Shown: piece after piece, positions 6,763 to 11,604 of the stretch
Layout of the letters: every line of letters starts with the position of its first letter
Numbering within the stretch: position 1 is the first letter of the stretch
Origin: an uncultured Caulobacteraceae bacterium
GTDB lineage: Bacteria > Pseudomonadota > Alphaproteobacteria > Caulobacterales > Caulobacteraceae
Assembly: GCA_903884915.1 (NCBI GenBank)
Contig: CAISGS010000402.1
Coordinates: forward strand, 1 to 11,604
Direction of reading: 5' to 3'
DNA: 11,604 nucleotides
The notes under the pieces: model-generated
Told to the model about the DNA's origin: nothing
What the model saw: the letters and a program-made list of their open reading frames with translations, nothing else
Databases searched by the model: none
Translations under genes and position numbers: made by a program

Positions 6763-7584
6763 ATGCGTTTTGCCTTTTTCGGAGATGTGGTCGGTAAGTC
6801 GGGCCGCGATGGTCTCGCCGATCATCTGCCCGCCCTGCGTCGCCAGCTCGATCTGGAATTTGTCATCGTCAATGCCGAGAATGCGGCGGCGGGCTTTGGC
6901 ATTACCGAGAACACGGCGCGGGAACTGTTTGAGGCGGGGGCCGATTGCCTGACGCTCGGCAACCATTCGTGGGACCAAAAAGAGGCCCTGACCTATATTG
7001 TCCGCGAACCGCGCCTGATCCGGCCGCTCAACTATCCCCCCTTGGCCGATGCGCCGGGGCGAGGGTCACAGCTGTTTGAGACCGATCGCGGCCACCGGGT
7101 TCTGGTCATCAACCTCTTGGGCCGGGTCCATATGGACGCCCTCGATGATCCCTTTGCCGCCGTTGACCGCGAGCTGGACGCCTGCCCCCTGGGTCAGGTC
7201 TGTGATGCCGCCATTGTCGATATGCATGCCGAAGCCACCTCCGAAAAGATGGCCATGGGTCATTTCTGTGATGGCCGCGCCAGCCTGATCGTCGGCACCC
7301 ATACCCATGTGCCCACCGCCGACTGTCAGATCCTCAATGGTGGTTCGGCCTATCAGACCGATGCCGGGGCCTGCGCGGACTATGACAGCGTCATCGGCAA
7401 CCAGAAGGAAGAGCCCTTGCGGCGCTTCACCACCCGCATCAGTCAGGGCCGCTATCAACCGGCCTCGGGTCCAGCGACGGTCTGCGGCGTGTTCGTCGAG
7501 ACCGATCCCGCCTCCGGCCTTGCCCGCCGCGTCGAGCCGATCCGCGTCGGTGGGCGCCTGTCGAGCCACATTCCGCAGGTTTAG
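6763..7584 (+). CDS. ymdB: YmdB-family metallophosphoesterase (TIGR00282 type)
   Basis: Dinuclear-metal phosphoesterase of the family whose Bacillus subtilis member hydrolyses cyclic nucleotides in vitro and affects biofilm and motility decisions; the natural substrate in alphaproteobacteria is not known to me. This is unrelated to the E. coli macrodomain protein also named YmdB. All expected metal ligands are present: Asp8 in FFGDVVG, Glu39-Asn40 in NAENAAAGFG, Asn67-His68 in LGNHSWD, His155 in VDMHAEATSEK, and His180/His182 in GTHTHVPTAD. The C-terminal AYQTDAGACADYDSVIG also fits. At 273 residues it is slightly longer than the usual ~265. ATG is 1 base after the cyclo-ligase stop, so the two are cotranscribed. 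Confidence 0.93.
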   Translation: MRFAFFGDVVGKSGRDGLADHLPALRRQLDLEFVIVNAENAAAGFGITENTARELFEAGADCLTLGNHSWDQKEALTYIVREPRLIRPLNYPPLADAPGRGSQLFETDRGHRVLVINLLGRVHMDALDDPFAAVDRELDACPLGQVCDAAIVDMHAEATSEKMAMGHFCDGRASLIVGTHTHVPTADCQILNGGSAYQTDAGACADYDSVIGNQKEEPLRRFTTRISQGRYQPASGPATVCGVFVETDPASGLARRVEPIRVGGRLSSHIPQV

Positions 7585-7598
7585 GGAAACAAGTAAGG

Positions 7599-7681
7599 CC
7601 CTCACCCAACCCTCTCCCACAGGGAGAGGGCTTATAGGTTCTAGTCCTCGCCCCCTTGAGGGGGAGAGGGTTGGGTGAGGG
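7599..7681. repeat. Long inverted repeat with nested hairpins, REP/MITE-like
   Basis: Perfect 20-bp arms (7599-7618 and 7662-7681; left arm CCCTCACCCAACCCTCTCCC) enclose 43 bp. Inside, CCCTCTCCC (7610-7618) can alternatively pair with GGGAGAGGG at 7622-7630, and CCCCC (7651-7655) with GGGGG (7660-7664) around TTGA. The left arm thus has two competing partners. Elements with this CCCTCACCC...CTCTCCC wording are common dispersed intergenic repeats in alphaproteobacteria, by recall. It begins 15 bases after the ymdB stop and could also serve as its 3'-end structure. Confidence 0.8.
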
Positions 7682-7700
7682 GGTCATCCGCCCCCCCTCC

Positions 7701-7803
7701 CCGCGTCATTGCGAGCGCAGCGAAGCAACCCAGGGGACTGGCGCAGACCTGAATTGTTGTGGCCCTAGATTGCTGCGGCGCGATGCGCCTCGCAATGACG
7801 CGG
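7701..7803. repeat. Second inverted repeat (CGTCATTGCGAG family)
   Basis: Perfect 15-bp arms CCGCGTCATTGCGAG (7701-7715) and CTCGCAATGACGCGG (7789-7803) frame a 73-bp centre. The centre is partly complementary too (GCGAAGCAACCCAGGG against CCCTAGATTGCTGCGGC, with mismatches), so the whole unit is a decayed long palindrome. CGTCATTGCGAGCG...GAAGCAA is a widespread dispersed repeat in many bacterial genomes, by recall. The mismatches suggest an old insertion. Confidence 0.75.
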
Positions 7804-7894
7804 CAGAAGGGGCGGTTTAAAGCCCGTCGCTTCGTGTTCCTAGCACAGACGGTGGGCCTGAGGGCTGTTTTCCGCTTGAGCGAAAGGGTCTGGG

Positions 7895-7912
7895 TCCCCG
7901 CCTTCGCGGGGA
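7895..7912. repeat. Short GC-rich hairpin repeat (CCCCGCCTTCGCGGGG type)
   Basis: TCCCCGC (7895-7901) and GCGGGGA (7906-7912) pair around the loop CTTC. The surrounding GGGTCTGGGTCCCCGCCTTCG wording is a common dispersed intergenic repeat in alphaproteobacteria. It carries no T-tract, so a terminator role is uncertain. Confidence 0.6.
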
Positions 7913-7976
7913 ACGCGGTTGGGGGGCTTACGTGCCGGGTTCTCGTCCTTCGGCGGGCCCAAGCTGACCCCATCGG

Positions 7977-8189
7977 TCATCTCTTCATCCAATCAATGAC
8001 GGGGCAGCTTTCGGTCAACCCATCGCAATTTTGGTCATAGAGCCGTTTGCCACCTATCGGATCATCATCCCAATGGAGGCAGACATTACCGTGCTTTGGA
8101 TCGTGCTTGCGACTGGGGCAATCGCTGCAGTCCGTGATTGTGTAGGTGATCTTAAAGGATAGGGGTTCTGTCGCTTTGATCGTGGCCAT
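7977..8189 (-). CDS. Small cysteine-rich protein of unknown function
   Basis: I do not recognise this as a named family. It is a 70-residue soluble protein with five Cys (21, 24, 37, 55, 62) in the pattern CxxC-x12-C-x17-C-x6-C, plus His29, His33 and His39. The modules CSDCPSRKHD, GNVCLHW and the ending SCPVIDW recall small Cys-rich proteins with a CxxCP...C...CP layout that probably bind zinc or another metal; that is inference. The ATG at 8189 has GGAAAGG (8204-8198) 8 bases upstream; an in-frame TTG two codons earlier is less likely. It starts 42 bases after the MarR stop on the same strand, so it is probably cotranscribed with that regulator. No signal peptide or membrane segment. Confidence 0.7.
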   Translation of the reverse strand: MATIKATEPLSFKITYTITDCSDCPSRKHDPKHGNVCLHWDDDPIGGKRLYDQNCDGLTESCPVIDWMKR

Positions 8190-8231
8190 GGGCAACGCCT
8201 TTCCTCACCGCCTGCGCCGGGAACGCGGATG

Positions 8232-8678
8232 TTAGACCAGATCGTTCGGCTGGCTGGCCGTTAACCGACCCAACAGGTCGGCCAAGGCCTCGATCTCGTC
8301 GGCGCTCCAGCGATCCTTGAACACCTCTTTGGATTTGCGCTCCAAGGTCTGGCGGGCGGCGCCGATGACCTTTCTGCCCGTATCGGTCAGGGTGACATAG
8401 GCCAGCCTTGCATCGCGCACATCGGCCTCACGCCCCAGCATGCCGAGCTTTTCGAGCGGCAGGGTCATGCGGGTGACGGTCGAGGGGCTGACACAGAGCC
8501 GCTTGGCCAGATCCACCCGGCTCAGCCGCAAGAGCGGAGCCTGTTCCAGGTGCATCATCAGCAGGCTGTCATTAAGCGACAGCCCATGCACCGAGCCGAG
8601 CTCTTGTGAAAATTTCTGCTCAAGCAGGGCTTGGGCGCTCAGGAGCCGGATCACGGCGAGGAAGGATGTTTGGGTCAT
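8232..8678 (-). CDS. MarR-family transcriptional regulator
   Basis: A 148-residue winged helix-turn-helix protein, the standard MarR length; these act as dimers, often released from DNA by small ligands. Seen: an N-terminal dimerisation helix, LSRVDLAKRLCVSPSTVTRMTLPLEKLGML at about 59-88 (helix-turn-helix with recognition helix SPSTVTRM), the wing DVRDARLAYVTLTDTG at about 92-107 with the conserved Asp-Arg pair shape, and a C-terminal dimerisation helix. The frame continues upstream to an ATG at 8717, but that extension would cover the -35/-10 pair and has no ribosome-binding site, so ATG 8678 (MTQTSFLAV) is preferred. The likely target is its own promoter and the downstream cysteine-rich gene; yebC, divergent 154 bp away, is a less likely target. 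The ligand cannot be told. Confidence 0.9.
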   Translation of the reverse strand: MTQTSFLAVIRLLSAQALLEQKFSQELGSVHGLSLNDSLLMMHLEQAPLLRLSRVDLAKRLCVSPSTVTRMTLPLEKLGMLGREADVRDARLAYVTLTDTGRKVIGAARQTLERKSKEVFKDRWSADEIEALADLLGRLTASQPNDLV

Positions 8679-8684
8679 GAGGCC

Positions 8685-8713
8685 TATATAGACCGATATA
8701 TTTCCGAACGCAA
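8685..8713 (-). promoter_or_regulatory. Promoter of the MarR gene with overlapping inverted repeat; possible leaderless start
   Basis: On the minus strand TTGCGT (8713-8708), 17 bp, TATATA (8690-8685), then GGCCTC and the ATG at 8678. Initiation 7 bases after the -10 would fall on the A of the start codon, giving a leaderless mRNA. TATAT and ATATA arms separated by CGGTCT (about 8700-8685) overlap spacer and -10, where a MarR dimer could block polymerase; autoregulation is inferred. Confidence 0.55.
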
Positions 8714-8762
8714 GCATTTAGCAACGGATTTGCCGACAAAGCAGCTTCACGCACGGCAAGGG

Positions 8763-8792
8763 ATGACAAACCCGCCTTTGGAGGTCTAGAAC
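8763..8792 (+). promoter_or_regulatory. Candidate promoter of yebC
   Basis: ATGACA (8763-8768), 18 bp, TAGAAC (8787-8792). The wider -10, TCTAGAAC, matches the Caulobacter-type GCTANAWC in 7 of 8 places. Transcription would begin near 8799, leaving about 34 bases of leader. GTCTAGAA occurs again at 8809-8816, 25 bp downstream, without a matching -35. Confidence 0.35.
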
Positions 8793-8832
8793 CCCTCATC
8801 ACTCTGTCGTCTAGAAAGATTGTTCCTCGACC

Positions 8833-9579
8833 ATGGCCGGGCATTCCAAATTTAAAAATATCCAGTTTCGTAAGGGCGCGCAGGACAAGAAGCGCTCCAA
8901 GATCTTTTCGAAACTGTCGCGGGACATCACCTTGGCAGCCAAGGGCGGGGTTCCGGACCCGACCGCCAATGCGCGGCTCAGGCTCGCTATCGCCAATGCG
9001 CGCGCCGAATCCATGCCGAAGGACAATATTGACCGGGCCATCAAAAAGGCCTTGGGCGGCGAGACCGACACCTATGAAGAGATCCGCTATGAGGGCTTTG
9101 GTCCCGGCGGGGTTGGCCTGATCGTCGAGGTCTTGACCGATAATCGCAACCGGGCCGCAGCCAATGTCCGCACCGCCTTCAACAAGAACGGCGGCAATCT
9201 GGGTGAGACCGGATCGGTGGCCTTCATGTTCGACCGGGTCGGCCAGATCGTCTATCCGCCCGCCGTGGGCTCTGAGGATGATGTGATGGAGGCCGCGATT
9301 GAGGCGGGCGCAGAGGATGCCGAGTCCGACGCCGAGAGCCACGTCATCACCACCGCCTTCGAAGATATGAACGCGGTCCTTGAGGTGCTCGAAGGGCGCT
9401 TTGGACCGGCCAAGTCGACCAGCATCATCTGGAAGCCAAAATCCTCCAATCCTGTGGCTGGAGACGATGTCGCGACCCTGTTCAAGCTGATCGATGCGCT
9501 GGACGATGATGACGATGTCCAGAACGTCTATGGCAATTACGATATGTCCGACGAGGACCTCGCCAAGTACACAGGCTAG
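8833..9579 (+). CDS. yebC: YebC/TACO1-family protein
   Basis: A 248-residue cytosolic protein of the YebC/PmpR family. Members have been described both as DNA-binding regulators and, for TACO1 and YebC-type proteins, as translation factors that relieve stalling on proline-rich stretches; which applies here cannot be read from sequence. Seen: N-terminal [18 protein letters not shown] with [13 protein letters not shown], the [20 protein letters not shown] segment, [12 protein letters not shown] near 57-68, [19 protein letters not shown] near 82-100, and the C-terminal [13 protein letters not shown]. The start is fixed by the strongly conserved MAGHSK, although no good ribosome-binding site precedes it. 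Next to ruvCAB, as in many proteobacteria, with 121 bp between. Confidence 0.95.
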   Translation: MAGHSKFKNIQFRKGAQDKKRSKIFSKLSRDITLAAKGGVPDPTANARLRLAIANARAESMPKDNIDRAIKKALGGETDTYEEIRYEGFGPGGVGLIVEVLTDNRNRAAANVRTAFNKNGGNLGETGSVAFMFDRVGQIVYPPAVGSEDDVMEAAIEAGAEDAESDAESHVITTAFEDMNAVLEVLEGRFGPAKSTSIIWKPKSSNPVAGDDVATLFKLIDALDDDDDVQNVYGNYDMSDEDLAKYTG

Positions 9580-9694
9580 GCCAAACCGCCGCTTTTGATC
9601 GCTATTCGCGCGGCTGAGCCGGTCTTTCGGCCAAAGAAGCGTCATATGGGCGCGTTGAGACTCTTTTCGCGGTGGCGGGGACAGGTCAAGATGC

Positions 9695-9709
9695 GAACAC
9701 ATGACGAAC
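9695..9709. promoter_or_regulatory. LexA (SOS) box overlapping the ruvC start codon
   Basis: GAAC (9695-9698), 7 bases, GAAC (9706-9709). On the other strand this is GTTC-N7-GTTC, the direct-repeat LexA site of alphaproteobacteria. The ruvC ATG (9701-9703) lies inside the spacer. Bound LexA would cover the translation start and the beginning of the transcript, repressing ruvCAB until DNA damage. The match is exact; binding is inferred. Confidence 0.8.
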
Positions 9710-10216
9710 GCGATTCGAATCCTCGGGCTTGATCCTGGACTGCGCCACACCGGATGGGGAATTATCACCATCACCGGAGCGCGGCTGTCCCATGTCGCGC
9801 ACGGGGTGATCAGCCCGGATGACAAGGCCCCCTTCGCCATCCGGCTCCTGACCCTGTTCGATGCCATCACCGAGGTCATTGCGCAATATGTCCCCGATGA
9901 GGCGGCGGTCGAGGAGACCTTCCTCAATTCCAATGCTGCCTCAACGCTCAAGCTTGGCCATGCCCGCGCTGCCGCCCTGATCGCGCCCGCCAAGGCCGGT
10001 CTGCCGGTCGCAGAATATGCGGCCAAGGTGGTCAAGAAGGCGGTGGTGGGCACCGGCGGCGCGGATAAGGATCAGGTGGCCTTTATGATCGCGCGCCTCC
10101 TGCCCACTGCGGGTTCTCCAACCGCTGATGCCGCCGATGCCTTGGCCGTGGCCATTGCCCATGCCCATGCCCGTCAGGTCAGAACCCTAACCAAGAGCCT
10201 AGGGAGCGCCGCATGA
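9701..10216 (+). CDS. ruvC: Holliday junction resolvase RuvC
   Basis: Dimeric endonuclease that cuts Holliday junctions symmetrically at the end of recombinational repair, working with RuvAB. The 171 residues are standard. The RNase H-like acidic tetrad is complete: Asp11 in [13 protein letters not shown], Glu71 in AVEETFLN, Asp143 and Asp146 in [14 protein letters not shown]. Also seen are [17 protein letters not shown] (near 74-90) and [17 protein letters not shown] (110-126), the basic DNA-facing part. The ATG sits inside the LexA-type site; no other in-frame start lies nearby upstream and the ribosome-binding site is weak. The last four bases overlap ruvA. Confidence 0.97.
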   Translation: MTNAIRILGLDPGLRHTGWGIITITGARLSHVAHGVISPDDKAPFAIRLLTLFDAITEVIAQYVPDEAAVEETFLNSNAASTLKLGHARAAALIAPAKAGLPVAEYAAKVVKKAVVGTGGADKDQVAFMIARLLPTAGSPTADAADALAVAIAHAHARQVRTLTKSLGSAA

Positions 10217-10824
10217 TCGGTCGTCTGCGCGGAACCGTCATCGAGATTGGCGAAGAAGAGGCCCTAATCGATGTGGGCGGGGTCGGCTATCTGGTCCGCT
10301 GTGGGTCTCGCTGCCTGTCGCGCCTGCCGTCGGTGGGCGAGGAGGCCATCGTCCATATTGAAAGTCAGACCTCTGAGGCGGCGGGCACCCGGCTCTATGG
10401 TTTTGTCGACCGCGAAGATCGCCGCGCCTTTGTGCTGTTGCAATCGGTTCAGGGCGTGGGGCCGAAGGCCGCGCTGTCGGTGCTCGATGTCCTGCCGCCC
10501 GCCGATCTGGCTGCTGCTATTGCCCGCGATGACAAGGCGTCGGTGGGCCGCGCCAATGGGGTGGGTCCCAAGCTGGCCCTGCGGATCGTCACCGAACTGA
10601 AGGGCAAGCCCATCGGCGAGGGTCTGGTCCAGACCTTTGTGCCCTCGGCTCCCGCGCCGCGCCCCATCCCATCGGTATCTGGCGAGGCGGTCAGCGCCCT
10701 GATGGGCCTTGGCCTTGCCGAACCCGCCGCCCGCCGCGCGGTCGAGCAGGCCGTGGGCGAGCTTGGCCCTGAGGCGGACCTATCGTCCGTGATCAAGGCC
10801 GCCCTGAAGGATATGGGCCGATGA
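10213..10824 (+). CDS. ruvA: Holliday junction DNA helicase subunit RuvA
   Basis: RuvA tetramers bind the four-way junction and recruit RuvB rings. The 203 residues carry the three expected parts: an OB-fold domain starting [12 protein letters not shown] and reaching [10 protein letters not shown] near 70, two helix-hairpin-helix motifs (QGVGPKAAL at 80-88 and [11 protein letters not shown] at 115-125), then a Pro/Ala-rich flexible linker (about 140-155) and domain III (about 156-203), which contacts RuvB. The start overlaps the ruvC stop as ATGA, with AGGGA at 10201-10205 six bases upstream, indicating coupled translation. Confidence 0.97.
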   Translation: MIGRLRGTVIEIGEEEALIDVGGVGYLVRCGSRCLSRLPSVGEEAIVHIESQTSEAAGTRLYGFVDREDRRAFVLLQSVQGVGPKAALSVLDVLPPADLAAAIARDDKASVGRANGVGPKLALRIVTELKGKPIGEGLVQTFVPSAPAPRPIPSVSGEAVSALMGLGLAEPAARRAVEQAVGELGPEADLSSVIKAALKDMGR

Positions 10825-11604
10825 GCCGCCTTGTGGATGGTGAGGCCGAGGGGCATGAGGCCACCGACAAGGCCCTTCGCCCTCAAACCCTGTCGGAATT
10901 TGTCGGCCAAGAACCGATCAAGGCCAATCTCAAGATCTTCATCGATGCCGCCAAGGGCCGCAATGAGGCCCTAGACCATGTGCTGCTGTTCGGCCCCCCG
11001 GGTCTGGGCAAGACCACCCTGGCCCAGATTGTCGCTCGGGAATTGGGGGTCAATTTTCGCGCCACCTCTGGCCCTGTTCTGGCCAAGGCGGGCGATCTGG
11101 CCGCAATCTTGACCAATTTGGAACCGCGCGATGTGCTGTTCATCGACGAGATCCACCGCCTGCCCTCCAATGTCGAAGAGATCCTCTATCCGGCCATGGA
11201 GGACCATGTTCTGGACCTGATGATCGGTGAGGGGCCAAGCGCCCGCTCGATCCGCATTGATCTGGCGCCCTTTACCCTTGTCGCCGCCACGACGCGGGCG
11301 GGCATGTTGGCCACGCCCCTGCGTGACCGGTTCGGCATCCCCTTGCGGCTGGAATTCTATACGCCGAGCGAGCTGCAACATGTGCTGATCCAAGCCGCCC
11401 GCAAGATGGGCGCGTCCTTGACGCCTGAGGGCGCGGGCGAGATTGCCGCCCGCGCCAGAGGCACCCCGCGCGTCGCCGGACGGCTCTTGCGGCGGGTGCG
11501 AGACTTTGCTGCCGCCGATGGGGCCGCTGTGATTGATCAACCCCATGCCGCCAGAGCCTTGGCTCGCCTTGAGGTCGACGAGCTGGGTCTGGACAGTCTG
11601 GACC
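10821..11604 (+). CDS. ruvB: Holliday junction DNA helicase RuvB, N-terminal ~261 residues (runs off window)
   Basis: AAA+ motor that drives branch migration on RuvA-bound junctions. The frame from the ATG at 10821 stays open to the right edge with no frameshift; a full RuvB is about 335-350 residues, so roughly a quarter is missing. Seen: [13 protein letters not shown] at 18-30, Walker A GPPGLGKT at 58-65, Walker B DEIH at 109-112, the [14 protein letters not shown] segment, sensor 1 region AATTRAGML, the arginine-bearing [14 protein letters not shown], and [18 protein letters not shown] with the sensor 2 Arg. The start overlaps the ruvA stop as ATGA, with AAGGA 9 bases upstream. Third gene of the ruvCAB operon. 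Confidence 0.97.
   Translation, partial: MSRLVDGEAEGHEATDKALRPQTLSEFVGQEPIKANLKIFIDAAKGRNEALDHVLLFGPPGLGKTTLAQIVARELGVNFRATSGPVLAKAGDLAAILTNLEPRDVLFIDEIHRLPSNVEEILYPAMEDHVLDLMIGEGPSARSIRIDLAPFTLVAATTRAGMLATPLRDRFGIPLRLEFYTPSELQHVLIQAARKMGASLTPEGAGEIAARARGTPRVAGRLLRRVRDFAAADGAAVIDQPHAARALARLEVDELGLDSLD

Larger units (their letters stand above)
7585..7976. other. Gene-free repeat island
   Basis: A 392-bp interval with no ORF that resembles a protein. It contains three distinct GC-rich inverted repeats (7599-7681, 7701-7803, 7895-7912), described separately. Between and after them (7804-7894 and 7913-7976) I see no promoter, RNA or coding signal. It separates the end of the zauP-to-ymdB series from the end of the oppositely transcribed MarR pair, so both transcription units converge on it. 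Confidence 0.7.

Noticed and set aside
7599..7912. Possible CRISPR array
   Set aside because: The repeats are three different palindromic families, not equal-length direct repeats with regular spacers, and no cas gene is near.
7641..8040. Open frames across the repeat island on both strands
   Set aside because: The translations follow the inverted repeats and show no domain or plausible start site.
9580..9694. Terminator after yebC and promoter of ruvC
   Set aside because: Only a weak GCCG/CGGC pairing and a lone TTGAGA (9655-9660) were found, with no matching -10 at proper spacing; not strong enough to list.
8620..10053. 477-codon open frame on the minus strand
   Set aside because: It lies opposite yebC and most of ruvC and runs into the MarR gene. 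All three real genes have clear family motifs; this frame has none.
10971..11546. 191-codon open frame on the minus strand
   Set aside because: It is antisense to ruvB, whose Walker motifs are intact in the plus frame.

Overview
The window looks like chromosomal core DNA of an alphaproteobacterium, most likely from Caulobacterales or a close relative. The evidence is: a zauP-like coiled-coil gene directly upstream of zapA (a pair described in Caulobacter crescentus); 6S RNA between zapA and the 5-formyltetrahydrofolate cyclo-ligase gene; yebC followed by ruvCAB; a GAAC-N7-GAAC site (the alphaproteobacterial LexA box read on the other strand) on the ruvC start; and dispersed GC-rich repeats typical of alphaproteobacterial genomes. 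The assignment rests on gene order and motif recall, not on a search.

Layout. 2-550 (+): C-terminal part of an alpha/beta hydrolase resembling subtype B tannases. 573-628: a two-part inverted repeat between convergent genes. 642-4985 (-): central carbon block transcribed tkt, gap, pgk. 5218-7584 (+): cell-division pair zauP-zapA, then 6S RNA, 5-formyltetrahydrofolate cyclo-ligase and a YmdB-type phosphoesterase. 7585-7976: about 390 bp without a gene, holding three unrelated GC-rich inverted repeats. 7977-8678 (-): a MarR-family regulator followed by a 70-residue cysteine-rich protein of unknown function. 8833-9579 (+): yebC. 9701 to the right edge (+): ruvC, ruvA, ruvB, joined by ATGA start/stop overlaps; ruvB runs off the window.

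How the parts fit. GAPDH and PGK catalyse consecutive glycolytic/gluconeogenic steps, and transketolase links that pool to the pentose phosphate pathway. ZauP and ZapA act together on the Z-ring. RuvC, RuvA and RuvB form the Holliday-junction branch-migration and resolution machine, and the LexA-type site on the ruvC start suggests SOS control of the set. The MarR gene has a -35/-10 pair placed so that transcription would start on or next to its ATG, and an inverted repeat over the same promoter suggests autoregulation.

I found no CRISPR array, transposase, phage gene, tRNA or rRNA. Most of the window is ordinary core genome. The least explained parts are the MarR/cysteine-rich gene pair, the repeat island, and the left end with its Rhodobacterales-like 3'-end motif.
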